64,000 bases of DNA from Cerasibacillus terrae (lineage in GTDB: Bacteria; Bacillota; Bacilli; Bacillales; Amphibacillaceae): positions 1 through 64,000 of the forward strand of contig NZ_VDUW01000001.1 of the NCBI RefSeq assembly GCF_008039555.1, given 5' to 3'. The position numbers were made by a program, and so were the translations under genes. The notes under the pieces were generated by a model. That model saw nothing but the letters and a program-made list of their open reading frames with translations, had not been told where the DNA came from and made no database searches. Shown here in pieces: positions 44,564-54,813 of this stretch (position 1 is the first letter of the stretch; every line of letters starts with the position of its first letter).

Positions 44564-45385
44564 CTATTCTGGTGTGAATAATCGATTCTTTTGCCATTTT
44601 TTTAAAATACCAACTGCATAGGTCCATGCTTTTCCGTTATCAGTGGTTTGTTTTAATGCTTGAAGAACGAGTTCATCTCCCATGTTTTTTATCCATTTTA
44701 TTAATTGTTGATGCACATTATTTGTTGGTTTGTCAAAATGGTTTGTAAAAAATAGAATGGAACCAAATGGTACTACGCGACTATTACTACTAGTAGTAGT
44801 TTTGTTTATGTTTTGTTTTGTATTGTTTTGTTTATATAATGTGCCCGCATCTTCCGCCGAAACTTCCGTCACATCTTCATTCACATCTTCATTCACATCT
44901 TCCATCACTTCATCTGTCACCATTTCATCCATATCTTCGTTTACATCTTTATTCATCGTAACCTTGTTTTTATCACGTATTAATTCATTTATCATTATTT
45001 CGCTTTTCGTATCTGTTGTATTTTCTGAGCAATCTTTGTCGAAAGTATGCTTTGTATCTACTTTTCTTGTAGGAAATTCTTCCTTCCCAGCATCGGCTAC
45101 ATTACTTCTCACACATGAAATCATTTCATATACAGGTGCTTTCGTTCCACGCGACATATAGGTGATAAAACCTTTATCACGCAATTCGGCTCGCGCTCTA
45201 CTAAAACCACTATCTGACAGTCCTGATATATAACAAAGTACCGCTTGTGCGACAGTAAATTGTTTCACCCAGTCTGTTAGGTTATTGATATGTAACAATG
45301 TATGCCATAGGGACACGGCTCCAAATGATAATGGCTCTGTTTCCATTTTTATATAAAATGCATTTATTTCCTTAATATAATTCAT
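44564..45385 (-). CDS. DnaD-like/replication-initiation domain protein
   Basis: 273 residues, ATG 45385 with AGGAGATG upstream. The N-terminal winged helix (FTVAQAVLCYISGLSDSGFS, RARAELRDKGFITYMSRG) and the C-terminal DnaD-like end (NNVHQQLIKWIKNMGDELVL, ALKQTTDNGKAWTYAVGILK) flank a low-complexity acidic linker (about 120-200) rich in VNEDVNEDV repeats. Such proteins help load helicase in phages and chromosomes. It looks like a prophage or accessory DnaD homologue, but no other phage genes are next to it. Confidence 0.7.
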   Translation of the reverse strand: MNYIKEINAFYIKMETEPLSFGAVSLWHTLLHINNLTDWVKQFTVAQAVLCYISGLSDSGFSRARAELRDKGFITYMSRGTKAPVYEMISCVRSNVADAGKEEFPTRKVDTKHTFDKDCSENTTDTKSEIMINELIRDKNKVTMNKDVNEDMDEMVTDEVMEDVNEDVNEDVTEVSAEDAGTLYKQNNTKQNINKTTTSSNSRVVPFGSILFFTNHFDKPTNNVHQQLIKWIKNMGDELVLQALKQTTDNGKAWTYAVGILKKWQKNRLFTPE

Positions 45386-46002
45386 CGCTTATCATCTCCT
45401 ACAATCATTTTCTTTATTATAAAAATTTTATAGAAATAAAACGAGACACAAAATTTTTAAAAACCTCTTCAAAACAACAAAACCTCATAATGAAAGTGAA
45501 TTTTTCAATTCAAAAATAGCCTAAAAATCATTTTTAAGGCAAATTCCATAAAAATTGGTCATGTCCGAATAATTGTGTAAATATTAAATGGACCAAGTAA
45601 CATGAGCGAAAGAAATATACGTAGACTCCTGCGGGAAAAAAGGCCTCGCTTAAGACCCCGCAGAGTGTAACTCGAGGAGGCTCAGCAGCCGCCCGCGGAA
45701 AGCGGAGTATATTTCTGTAGCGATAACCATTATAAAGTTATCATTTTACACACAATTCCGGACATAATCTAAAAATTGGACAAATTTTTATAAAACACGC
45801 TACCAGAGGGGAGTTTTATTTTTTTTCATAAAAAAATTTTATGGTTTCTGTTTGAGTCATTGGTTTTATCAATGAAGGCTAATTAATACTAAGATCAAAG
45901 AAAATTAAAATAAAATGTACAAAAAAACCAACTCATTTAGTCATTAAGTTGGTTTTTTTGATCACATGTTTCTATAATCAATATCCTATTCATATGCTAA
46001 AC
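45386..46002. repeat. gene-free stretch with a Bacillaceae-type dispersed repeat
   Basis: At about 45605-45725 lies GTAGACTCCTGCGGGA, then GACCCCGCAG, GAGGAGGCTCAGCAGCCGCC and CGCGGAAAGCGGAGTATATT, a GC-rich structured element flanked by GAAAGAAATATACG and its inverse. I recognise the pattern from intergenic regions of many Bacillaceae (recollection, not a search). A terminator AACCAACTCATTTAGTC with AAGTTGGTTTTTTTG closes at about 45926-45960. Confidence 0.6.
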
Positions 46003-47166
46003 TTACATGTCAAGTCCTTTTAGTAACTGTAATGCCAATTTTAGTTCTTCCACATCTTGAACAAGGGCAATACGAACGAAACCTTTGCCTTCTGTTCCGA
46101 AAGCACTACCTGGAACCATGACAACACCGACTTGTTCAATGGCTTTAAAAGCAAATTCCTTGTCATCTATTTCATAAGGATATTTTGCCCAGATAAACAT
46201 TCCACCACTTGATGGTGTTACTTCCCAACCTAGTTCAGTTAACCCTTCTGTAAGAATTTGGTGGCGTTCTTTGAATATTTTTCTGAGGCGATCTGTAATT
46301 TCCTCCGCATGATTCAATGCGACAATCGCTGCTTCTTGAATTGGTGCGAATATACCATAGTCTAAATTTGACTTGAATTCACGCATAATTCGAATGGCGT
46401 CCGCATTTCCAGCGAAATAAGCAACTCTTGCACCTGCTAAAGAAAAACTTTTCGATAAAGAATTAATTTCCAATCCAACTTCCTTTGCTCCTGGTGTGGC
46501 TAAAAAGCTAGCAGGGGAATTTTCTGTAAAATAAAATTCAGAATAAGCGGCATCATGTAAAACAATAATTTGGTACTTTTTAGCAAATGAAACAACTTTT
46601 TCAAAAAATGCCTTTGTTGGAATAGCCGGAACTGGATTCCCTGGTAAATTTAAAATAAGTAATTTTGCTTGTTCTAAAATATTTTCAGGGATAGCATCCA
46701 AGTCAGGTAAAAAATTATTCTCCGCATGTAATGGCATATAGTAGGGGATTGCTCCTGCCAATTTAATTCCAGCATCATACGCAACATATGCAGGATTTGT
46801 TGTTAGTACAATGTCATTCTCATTACAAAAAGCTAACGGTAAATGAACTAAGCCCTCTTGTGATCCCATCGTTTGCAGTACTTCTGTTTCTGGATTCAGT
46901 GAAACCTTAGAGCGACGTTGATAGTAATTGGAAACAGCTTCATTAAAACGCTTTATTCCACCTAACGTATATCCATACATATCTGCCTTTGCACTTTCTT
47001 TTGATAAAGTTTGTCTCACTAAATCAGATGGCGGTATGTCTGGACTACCTAAACTTAAATCGATTATCTTTTCATTTTGTGCTTCCCTTTTAGCGGTTAC
47101 TGCTTTTAATTTTCCGAAAATAGAAGGTGTAAATACCGACATTTTTTTAGCTGGTTCCATCTTCAA
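46003..47166 (-). CDS. class I/II PLP-dependent aminotransferase
   Basis: About 387 residues. Start probably TTG 47166, eight bases after AGGAGA. The ATG at 47175 leaves no spacing. Fold-type I motifs: IIDLSLGSPDIPPSDLV, LTTNPAYVAYDAGIKLAG, ILNLPGNPVPAIP, VLHDAAYSEFYF, the lysine in INSLSKSFSLAGARV (about 236) and the arginine in FVRIALVQD. It resembles LL-diaminopimelate/aspartate aminotransferases. NLPGNPV replaces the usual NYPNNP, so specificity is uncertain. It is divergent from the T-box/brnQ unit. Confidence 0.87.
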   Translation of the reverse strand: MKMEPAKKMSVFTPSIFGKLKAVTAKREAQNEKIIDLSLGSPDIPPSDLVRQTLSKESAKADMYGYTLGGIKRFNEAVSNYYQRRSKVSLNPETEVLQTMGSQEGLVHLPLAFCNENDIVLTTNPAYVAYDAGIKLAGAIPYYMPLHAENNFLPDLDAIPENILEQAKLLILNLPGNPVPAIPTKAFFEKVVSFAKKYQIIVLHDAAYSEFYFTENSPASFLATPGAKEVGLEINSLSKSFSLAGARVAYFAGNADAIRIMREFKSNLDYGIFAPIQEAAIVALNHAEEITDRLRKIFKERHQILTEGLTELGWEVTPSSGGMFIWAKYPYEIDDKEFAFKAIEQVGVVMVPGSAFGTEGKGFVRIALVQDVEELKLALQLLKGLDM

Positions 47167-47401
47167 ATAAAACATCTCCTATATAATTTTGATTTGTTTT
47201 AAGCTAGAATAATTTATTTATATTATATCTATTGATTATTTTGAATTCAAATAACTATTAATACATTGATAATTTATGAAAAAAATATAAGCACGGTAAT
47301 GAATAGAATTTGATGCAATTATTTTAGGCATCAACTATAGTTTAAACATTGATTAAAAACCGACATTGTTTGGTTAATTTCGCTAATTTTTTTGAAAATT
47401 A

Positions 47402-47430
47402 TTGACATGCAATTTAAATTATAGTATATT
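47402..47430 (+). promoter_or_regulatory. sigma-A promoter of the T-box/brnQ unit
   Basis: TTGACA (47402-47407) and TATATT (47425-47430) separated by 17 bases, just upstream of the T-box leader. Confidence 0.75.
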
Positions 47431-47447
47431 TTAACTATAATAAAATT

Positions 47448-47712
47448 CTTTGACGGGAAAAAGTAGGAAAAGAAACTACTCCAAAGAGAGTCAGAATTTG
47501 GTGAAAACTGATGTGTAGATCTTATCTGAAAATCATCCCTGAGATGCAAAGCTGAGATGAGGTAAGCTTTGACGGTTTTCCTCCGTTATCTGGAACACGT
47601 ATGATAGTACGTTGGTTGAGCGCCGAAGGTTTCTTTAAGAAACTTGAGGAATATGGGTGGTAACGCGAGTATAAACTCGTCCCAATTTATGGGACGGGTT
47701 TTTTTGTTGCTA
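47448..47712 (+). promoter_or_regulatory. T-box riboswitch, isoleucine specifier
   Basis: Stem I base pairs GGGA (about 47455) with TCCC (47536-47539). The 3' side reads GAAA-ATC-A-TCCC, the same order as GAAA-GGC-A in the glyQS T-box, giving ATC (Ile, 47532-47534) as specifier codon. The T-box sequence GGGTGGTAACGCGAG (about 47655-47669) and the terminator CTCGTCCCAATTTATGGGAC with T-run (47676-47707) follow. Uncharged tRNA-Ile would turn on brnQ. Confidence 0.93.
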
Positions 47713-47884
47713 GAATAGTTTGAAGATAAAAATATTTAGGCAGGAGGGACCATTTAAGAGATATTTATAACACATATACAAAATCACTGGACTGAATTAT
47801 CAAAATATTTCATAAAAAGTTAAAGTATCCAAAATCATAATTTGTTAGATTTTACTTTTTGCTAATAATTAGGGGGGATTTACG

Positions 47885-49207
47885 ATGAATAAAAAAAATA
47901 TCTTATTTTTAGGGTTTATGCTTTTTTCACTATTTTTTGGAGCAGGGAATTTAATATTTCCACCATTTCTTGGGATGGAATCAGGTGATTTCTTTATACC
48001 TGCAATGATTGGATTTATTTTAACTGCCGTATTCATGCCATTTCTAGCGGTTATGTCTGTCTCACTATCTAACAATGGTTTATTAGCAATTGGACAGCGT
48101 GTTCATCCTGTTTTTGGCCTTATTTTTACCATTGTCATCTATTTATCGATTGGGGCACTTTATGGAATTCCACGTGCATCGAGTGTGGCTTATGAATTAG
48201 GTTTTGTCCAAGCATTTCAAGTGGATAATCGATTGTCATTATTCTTATTTACTGTAGTTTTCTTTGGTTTAACATATATACTCAGTATTAATCCGAAGAA
48301 AATGATCAATCGAATTGGACAGATTCTCACCCCAGCATTACTAGTTGTATTAGCCGTCTTATTTGTCAAAGCCTTTACAACATTAAATTACACGGGAAAA
48401 CCAACTGCAGAGAAATTTCAATCCAGTCCATTTTTAGCCGGCTTTTTGGAAGGGTACTATACGATGGATGCCATTGCTGCATTAGCATTTGGAATTGTAA
48501 TTATTAATGGTTTAAAGTTGACAGGGGTAGGGAAGAAAAAAGATTTAATTCGTGGAACTGCTCTTGCGGGAATAATTGCAGCTGTAGGTCTTACCATTGT
48601 ATATCTTTCACTTGGCTGGATTGGAAGGGTACTACCAATGGATACACCTGTAGAAAATGGCGCCGAAATACTTGTATTAGCTTCTAAAGGATTATTTGGT
48701 TATGGCGGAAGTTTATTATTCGGTACAATTGTAACATTGGCATGCCTAACAACTTGTGTTGGATTAATCAATGCATGTGCTAGTTTCTTCAGTCAAACTT
48801 TTTCTAAAATTTCTTATAAAAAATTTGTTCTCATTTTTGTTGTGACTGGATTACTTATTACAAACCTTGGTTTAAACACGATTTTAGCTATTGCAACACC
48901 ACTGCTTGTCTTTGTATACCCGTTTGCCATCGTGTTAATTATATTATCAATATTTCAACATTTCATTGGCGAAAGTAAGAAAATGTACGTTTTATCAATC
49001 TCGGTAACATCTGTTTTTGCTGTATACGATGTTTTACAATTCTTTAACATTGATGTACCAATCATTGATACCGTATTAGGTGTATTTCCATTATTCGAAA
49101 ATGGTTTGGGCTGGGTAGTGCCGACCTTAGTTGTTGCGATTATTGGTTATTTGTGGGATGACTCTCAAGGAAAGATTTTGCATAAGGAAGCTACAATCGC
49201 TTCATGA
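47885..49207 (+). CDS. brnQ: branched-chain amino acid transporter BrnQ
   Basis: 440 residues, ATG 47885 with AGGGGGG upstream. About 12 membrane helices with the LIVCS family hallmark FFGAGNLIFPPFLGMESGDF (about 17-36) and GALYGIPRASSVAYELGF. It imports isoleucine, leucine or valine with sodium or protons. The Ile-type T-box upstream fits this use. Confidence 0.95.
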   Translation: MNKKNILFLGFMLFSLFFGAGNLIFPPFLGMESGDFFIPAMIGFILTAVFMPFLAVMSVSLSNNGLLAIGQRVHPVFGLIFTIVIYLSIGALYGIPRASSVAYELGFVQAFQVDNRLSLFLFTVVFFGLTYILSINPKKMINRIGQILTPALLVVLAVLFVKAFTTLNYTGKPTAEKFQSSPFLAGFLEGYYTMDAIAALAFGIVIINGLKLTGVGKKKDLIRGTALAGIIAAVGLTIVYLSLGWIGRVLPMDTPVENGAEILVLASKGLFGYGGSLLFGTIVTLACLTTCVGLINACASFFSQTFSKISYKKFVLIFVVTGLLITNLGLNTILAIATPLLVFVYPFAIVLIILSIFQHFIGESKKMYVLSISVTSVFAVYDVLQFFNIDVPIIDTVLGVFPLFENGLGWVVPTLVVAIIGYLWDDSQGKILHKEATIAS

Positions 49208-49608
49208 ACACACTGAAAATGGAGTTTTGAAAACGACAATAGTAGAATAAGTGAGGATATAACCTTACTTTTTGGAATACTTTTTAAATACGTAACAACT
49301 CTAAACTATCATCTTATGGAATACCAAAGCCAGAGGGGACTGTCCCTCTGGCTTATATTAAAAGAACGGAAAACTTCAGTTTATATGGGATTCCCTAAAA
49401 TAATTTTTAAAAAATATTATAGTTTTTAGAACCTATTGATTAAGCTTGATGAAAAAACTTAGTAGAATGTCCATTAAAACAAAATGGACGAAGTTTTGAC
49501 AATGATTTTAGCTTTTTAGAGATATTTACTGCTGCCTTTTCGGTTAGTGATTATTCGGATATTACACTTCGCGATTCCACCTAGATTTTCCTTGTAAAAT
49601 ATTCCCTT
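49208..49608. terminator. brnQ terminator and gene-free stretch
   Basis: A perfect inverted repeat, GCCAGAGGGGAC with TGTCCCTCTGGC (49329-49352), follows brnQ by about 120 bases. The remainder shows no gene. Confidence 0.6.
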
Positions 49609-50706
49609 TTATAATAATTCAATAACTTCAGAAACTGCACGTTCAGCTGACTGAAGTGCACCTTCAAGATGTCCCCCATGTTCAAAGGAAGTTTCTGTAC
49701 CAGTAAAAATGATATTCTTTTCCCACACACCTGTAATTGTCGATTGACCATACTTTGGAAATTTGGTAAGTGGGTTAAGGTCATCTTCAACCGCAGTTTC
49801 ATGATCACTAGACCAATCTTTATATAAAAGAGAAATCGGCTTTTCTGCGGAAGGCCCAAAAAGCCTTGTCAACTGATCAACAACAAGCTTGAGAATTTTT
49901 TCCTCCCCCATTTCCTGGCGTATCTTTGCAGGTATCCCGAAGAAACCAAAGAGTGCACCATACCCTGTACTGGGTGATGCATCGTGAATCTTCTGCAAGG
50001 GACCACCCCAGCTCATTACTTGGCCGGAAAGTCCATCGTCTCGCCAAAAAGGGCTATTATATATTGCAACCACCTTAGCCTGTCCTGCCATCCATGTAGG
50101 CTTATCTACCAAGCTCGCCATAAATTCAGTGGGTAGAGAAGGTGAGAATGTTATCCGTTGTGCCACAATTCGGGGTGGTAGTGCTAAGATAACAGCTTTT
50201 GCACGTATAGTTTTCTTTTTCCCATCACCGAGAACCGCTTCAACGGTGGTAGTTCCGTGATCGTTCATTTGAATTGCCGTTACACATGTATTTAATTTAA
50301 CTGTACTGGGAGGAAGCGAGTCTGCTATAGCGTCAATTAGAGACTGAACACCCCCAACAAGGCGTACTGATTTCTCGACAGCTTCTTCAGGTAGGACGTG
50401 TCGCTGTATAGGCTCATTTAGAGATTGCTCCAAAAGTAATGCTCCATTGGTATGCTGTTCGAATGTCTGTAAACCAAGTTCATTAACAAGATGAGAGATA
50501 ATGGGTTCATGTTGCGGCCAGAACCATGTTGGGCCTAGATCGAACTTTCCGAGGTCAGGTCTGTCTAAGGCCATTTCACTTAAAATTCTACCTCCAATTC
50601 GTCCACGCGCCTCCAAAACGTTACAATTGATGCCTTGGGAATATAGTAGAGATGCAGCACGGAGGCCACTTAATCCAGCCCCGACAATTACAATAGGTTC
50701 ATTCAT
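49609..50706 (-). CDS. FAD-dependent amine oxidase family protein
   Basis: 365 residues. The N-terminal dinucleotide site VIVGAGLSGLRAASLLYSQG is followed by the family-specific VLEARGRIGGRILSE. The C-terminal part has FTGTETSFEHGGHLEGALQS, the FAD-contacting end of flavin amine oxidases. Slightly shorter than typical (about 450). It probably oxidises an amine. The substrate cannot be read from the sequence. Monocistronic. Confidence 0.88.
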   Translation of the reverse strand: MNEPIVIVGAGLSGLRAASLLYSQGINCNVLEARGRIGGRILSEMALDRPDLGKFDLGPTWFWPQHEPIISHLVNELGLQTFEQHTNGALLLEQSLNEPIQRHVLPEEAVEKSVRLVGGVQSLIDAIADSLPPSTVKLNTCVTAIQMNDHGTTTVEAVLGDGKKKTIRAKAVILALPPRIVAQRITFSPSLPTEFMASLVDKPTWMAGQAKVVAIYNSPFWRDDGLSGQVMSWGGPLQKIHDASPSTGYGALFGFFGIPAKIRQEMGEEKILKLVVDQLTRLFGPSAEKPISLLYKDWSSDHETAVEDDLNPLTKFPKYGQSTITGVWEKNIIFTGTETSFEHGGHLEGALQSAERAVSEVIELL

Positions 50707-51057
50707 ATATTCACGTCCATTCGTTGTGTTTACTTAAGTTATTTATATTTAGCAAAAAAACAAGCTAGTTTTTCATCTTTTGCATATAAAATAAAGAATA
50801 CCGAAAATAATGGAGAAAGGGAAGAGATTTGCGTAATGTATGATAGTTAACATTAAGGGAATGCGAAAAAAGATCTAAAATAATTAATAATTTTTCTTCG
50901 GAACCCAAACAGTTATTACGCCATTCACGAGCAAAAAGATAAGGTAAGAATAGGTGTTAATAAGGTTAATAAAAAGAGAAAAAGCCCTAATTTCGTGGAT
51001 ATTCCACGGAAACCAAGACTATTTCTAATCCAATGAGCGCCTTTTTACTTAACGTTT
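50707..51057. other. gene-free stretch
   Basis: AT-rich. ATTAGAAATAG-type inverted words near 51020 may end the uspA transcript. No gene or repeat seen. Confidence 0.35.
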
Positions 51058-51477
51058 CTATTTCACAATAAGAGCCGGGCAATTCACCCTTTTCATTACT
51101 TTATGGCTTACACTTCCTAATACCATTTCCTGTAATGTATTAAGTCCTCGACTTCCTATGATGACTAAATCAAATTTCTCTTTGTTCGCATAATCGACAA
51201 TGGCTGGTCCAGGTTCCCCATGAAGGATTTTTACTTCATACGTTACATTGTGAGATTTTAATTGTTCTTCTAAAGGAAGAAGTTTCTGTCTGCGTGAAAA
51301 ATCTAATTCTTCTTTTCCTTTCGAATGAAGGATATCACTCTTTGCCTTGGCAAAATCGGCTACATAAACGACTTCAATCAAACAGTTTTGAATCAAAGAA
51401 GCAATCTTTATCGCCTCTTTTGCAGCCCGGATTGAGTTCTTTGAACCATCTGCAGCTAATAAAATTTTTTCATACAT
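51058..51477 (-). CDS. universal stress protein (UspA family)
   Basis: 139 residues with ILLAADGSKNSIRAAKEAIK at the N-terminus and the ATP-binding loop GSRGLNTLQEMVLGSVSHKV (about 109-128), followed by CPALIVK. It has the length and motifs of a single UspA domain that binds ATP. It starts 22 bases after the SulP gene ends and is likely co-transcribed, a pairing seen with bicarbonate/sulfate SulP transporters. Confidence 0.92.
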   Translation of the reverse strand: MYEKILLAADGSKNSIRAAKEAIKIASLIQNCLIEVVYVADFAKAKSDILHSKGKEELDFSRRQKLLPLEEQLKSHNVTYEVKILHGEPGPAIVDYANKEKFDLVIIGSRGLNTLQEMVLGSVSHKVMKRVNCPALIVK

Positions 51478-51498
51478 CTTATCACCTCATAAAATAAA

Positions 51499-52962
51499 TT
51501 AATGTGCTGATAATTTGGTATTAGAATGATTGGAAATAGAAAGCTTATCTACAATTTTTTTGCTTGATGCATTTAATCCTTTAATGGTGACTGTATTATT
51601 ATTTTCTCTATATTTAAGAACTGCTTTGTCTATCGCTCCAACAGCAGAATCATCCCAAATATGAGCATTTGAAAAATCAATGATGATATCTTTATTTTCT
51701 ACATTGTAGTTAAATGAATCTACAAATTTATCTACAGAAGCAAAAAATAATTGGCCTTCTACCGTAAAAATGGTCTGCTGATTTTCATGATGTTCTTTTA
51801 CTTGAATATGTGAGATTTTGGCTACAAAGAAAATAGCACTCAAAATAACACCTGCGATAACTCCCTTAGACAAGTCGTTTGTAGCTACAACAATCCCAAC
51901 AGTTACTAGCATCACTACGGCATCGGTCTTTGGTGCTTTTCTTAAATAGGAGAACGAAGACCAGTCAAATGTTCCAATAGACACCATAATCATGATTCCC
52001 ACAAGTACTGGCATGGGAATTTGGACTACTAAATCTCCGAGAACAATGATTAAAAACATAAGGAACAATCCTGCAACTAAAGTGGATAGTCGGCCACGTC
52101 CTCCTGATTTAACATTAATGACAGATTGTCCAATCATAGCACAACCGGCCATGCCGCCAAAGAAACCAGTAAAAATATTGGCAATCCCTTGCCCTCTAGC
52201 TTCTTTATTTTTATTACTTTCTGTTCCTGTCATATCATCTACAATAGATGCTGTCAGCAAAGATTCTAATAAACCGACAATGGCTAAAGCTAACGAATAA
52301 GGGAAAATAATCGCTAGTGTCTCGAATGTAAATGGAACATCTGGAATAAAGAATTCCGGCAAAGATTTTGTAATTGTTCCTAAATCTCCCACTGTTCGCA
52401 AGTCCATGTTGGCATAAATAGCAATAGCTGTTAAAATAATGATTGCGATTAATGGAGCCGGGATTGTTTTAATAAATCTAGGCATGATATAGACAATTAA
52501 TAATGTAATGGCAACAAAAACATAAGTCATCGTTGAAATACCAATAAAATGTGGTACCTGAGCCATAAAAATTAATATGGCGAGTGCATTGACGAAACCA
52601 ATCATAACAGCACGAGGAATGAATTTCATAACCTTGGCCACTTTAAATATACCAAAAAGTACTTGAATCACACCTGTCAAAATAGTAGCCGCTAATAGAT
52701 AATTCAGTCCATGCTCTTTCACTAAAGGTAACATCAATAATGCCATGGCACCTGTTGCAGCCGAAATCATCCCTGGGCGCCCACCAACAAAAGCGATGAT
52801 AACAGCGATACAGAAAGAAGCATACAATCCCACCATCGGATCAACCCCAGCAATGATGGAAAAAGCAATCGCTTCGGGGATCAATGCTAATGCGACAACA
52901 ATCCCCGCAAGGATATCTGCCCTTATATTAGAAAACCATTCCTTTTTTATCCTTCCTTGCAC
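51499..52962 (-). CDS. SulP family anion transporter with STAS domain
   Basis: 487 residues. The membrane part has 12-14 helices with [20 protein letters not shown] and [20 protein letters not shown]. The C-terminal STAS domain spans about 395-480 ([19 protein letters not shown]). It transports sulfate, bicarbonate or a related anion. Its short, bacterial BicA-like form and linked uspA gene favour bicarbonate, but the nearby S-box locus keeps sulfate possible. Confidence 0.92.
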   Translation of the reverse strand: MQGRIKKEWFSNIRADILAGIVVALALIPEAIAFSIIAGVDPMVGLYASFCIAVIIAFVGGRPGMISAATGAMALLMLPLVKEHGLNYLLAATILTGVIQVLFGIFKVAKVMKFIPRAVMIGFVNALAILIFMAQVPHFIGISTMTYVFVAITLLIVYIMPRFIKTIPAPLIAIIILTAIAIYANMDLRTVGDLGTITKSLPEFFIPDVPFTFETLAIIFPYSLALAIVGLLESLLTASIVDDMTGTESNKNKEARGQGIANIFTGFFGGMAGCAMIGQSVINVKSGGRGRLSTLVAGLFLMFLIIVLGDLVVQIPMPVLVGIMIMVSIGTFDWSSFSYLRKAPKTDAVVMLVTVGIVVATNDLSKGVIAGVILSAIFFVAKISHIQVKEHHENQQTIFTVEGQLFFASVDKFVDSFNYNVENKDIIIDFSNAHIWDDSAVGAIDKAVLKYRENNNTVTIKGLNASSKKIVDKLSISNHSNTKLSAH

Positions 52963-53266
52963 TTTTTAACACCTCTTTTATATATTTTTTTGGCTTTTAA
53001 CTCTCATAAAAGCCCTGGCCGATATCAATAAAGATTAGTCTATCATCTTATTTCCCAAAATGGAACCCTTTTGGAACTTTTATTTTAAAAAATAAAGAAT
53101 ATGTTATGATAAAAAAGACTTGATTCAAATGGAGTTTTTACTCCACCCGAATCTTATCCGCACTTATTTCGAAGCCTTGGCGTTACTTGACTATCGCCTA
53201 AAAAGTGGGAGTATTAGTAACGCCGCGAAGATAAAAGAAAACATTTTTATAGTTGGGGGAGTATCT

Positions 53267-53809
53267 ATGTTACTTGGATATATGAGGCCTTATTATGAAG
53301 ATAAAGATTGTCAAATTCAATTAAAAAAACTAACACAACTGAATTGCTCTAAAATCATTAAAGAAGAACATTCATCCGCCAAAAAAAGAACCCAGTTAGA
53401 ATACATACTTGATACTATCCAATCTGACGACAAAATAATTGTTACGAAACTCTTTGTCATAGCCGATTCAACCCGTCATTTAGTAGAATTACTAGAAATT
53501 ATAGAAACCAAAGGAGCTTATGTACAATCTCTTTTAGAAGGTATTGATACAAGTAAAAAGAATGGATATAACTTTAGTGATATTGTGAAGCACTTGGTGG
53601 AATTTCAAAGTGATGTAATAAGTGAAAAGACGAAAAAAGGATTATATGAGGCAAAACAAAAAGGAGTAACTACGGGAAGACCAAGAAAACCTGATGAAAA
53701 TGTAAAACGTGCCATTAAAATGTACCAAAGTAAGAAATATAGCCTTTCCGAGATAAAGAAAGATACAGGAATCAGCAAATCTACATTATATAGATATCTT
53801 GAAAATTAA
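53267..53809 (+). CDS. resolvase-like protein lacking the catalytic serine
   Basis: 180 residues from ATG 53267, eight bases after GGGGGAG. A longer frame to 53120 has no ribosome site. The layout is that of a small serine recombinase: LLGYMRPYYEDKDCQIQLKK at the start, KLFVIADSTRHLVELLEIIE, SEKTKKGLYEAKQKGVTTGR and a C-terminal Hin-like helix-turn-helix (LSEIKKDTGISKSTLYRYLE). The catalytic serine of YxRVS is replaced (YMRPYY), and the arginine pattern is altered. It therefore probably binds DNA without recombining. It is divergent from the SulP gene, so it may regulate it. Confidence 0.7.
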   Translation: MLLGYMRPYYEDKDCQIQLKKLTQLNCSKIIKEEHSSAKKRTQLEYILDTIQSDDKIIVTKLFVIADSTRHLVELLEIIETKGAYVQSLLEGIDTSKKNGYNFSDIVKHLVEFQSDVISEKTKKGLYEAKQKGVTTGRPRKPDENVKRAIKMYQSKKYSLSEIKKDTGISKSTLYRYLEN

Positions 53810-53891
53810 AATTATCGTCAGACAAGATAATACATAAATTCACTATGAAGGTTTATCCCCCAGGCCAATATTTTGGACTGGGGAGTCTATA

Positions 53892-54671
53892 TCAAGATTT
53901 AAGTAAAATGTTTACATTACCTAACCCCGTAAAGTTAGCCTCATATATACCTTCCTCAACAGGAATAGGAGAGATAAATGTCCCAGAAGAAATAACCATT
54001 CCTTTTTTTAAGTTTTTGCCTTGTTTTGCAAGCTTTTGTGTTAACCAGGCAACAGATGAGGCAGGATTTTCAAGTACATTCGAAGCAATACCTTCACTGA
54101 TTTTTTCCCCATTGTAAAATAGCTCCATTTCAATCTTAGCCAAAGCCTCAAATGATGGGGGGGCTACTTCATCTGCTATAACTACTTTTCCCATTACGCC
54201 GTTATCACAGAGGAGATCTTGTAAAGTGAAGTTAGGAAACCAATTTTTGTATCGTGAGTCAGGAATCTCAAGACCTGCAGTCAGTTTACTGTGGGCAAGA
54301 ATTTCTTCCTCGGTTGCTCCCATAGATATATCGTCGGTAAGAATAAACATAATTTCAGGCTCTACAAGCGGTTTGTTCATATTTGTAAGCGAAAGACTAT
54401 CTGTGCTTTTTAGTAGTGAGGAGGTCGTGATTGTTCCATATGCTGGCTCATTTGTGTTAGCTAGTTTCTGTGTTTCTGGACTTGTCATACTGATTTTATA
54501 ACCTGCAATCTCTTCGTTGAATAGTGCACATTTTTTCTTGACTAATACATCTTGAATTTTGTAGGAAGTTTGTTCATCTAATGTTATCTCATTTCTGATA
54601 AAATCAATTGGAATACCTGTTTTATACGCATTTAGTAATTTATTCACAATCATATCTATTTTATCTGTCAC
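53892..54671 (-). CDS. 2-keto-4-pentenoate hydratase family protein
   Basis: 259 residues of the fumarylacetoacetate hydrolase/MhpD fold: GYKISMTSPETQKL, MNKPLVEPEIMFILTDDI (metal-binding glutamates), GLEIPDSRYKNW and CDNGVMGKVVIAD. These are characteristic of 2-hydroxypenta-2,4-dienoate hydratase and 4-oxalocrotonate decarboxylase in aromatic meta-cleavage. No other pathway genes are nearby, so the physiological substrate is uncertain. Confidence 0.88.
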   Translation of the reverse strand: MTDKIDMIVNKLLNAYKTGIPIDFIRNEITLDEQTSYKIQDVLVKKKCALFNEEIAGYKISMTSPETQKLANTNEPAYGTITTSSLLKSTDSLSLTNMNKPLVEPEIMFILTDDISMGATEEEILAHSKLTAGLEIPDSRYKNWFPNFTLQDLLCDNGVMGKVVIADEVAPPSFEALAKIEMELFYNGEKISEGIASNVLENPASSVAWLTQKLAKQGKNLKKGMVISSGTFISPIPVEEGIYEANFTGLGNVNILLKS

Positions 54672-54813
54672 ACGCTCACTCTCCCTTTGATTTTACATTT
54701 TAGTTTAATTGGTATACCATATTTTGTAAAGTCGGAATAATATAAAATAAAAACATGGATTGCAAATTTGAAAAGATTACATGTCTTTTTGTATGTTCTT
54801 TTAAGGAGAAATT

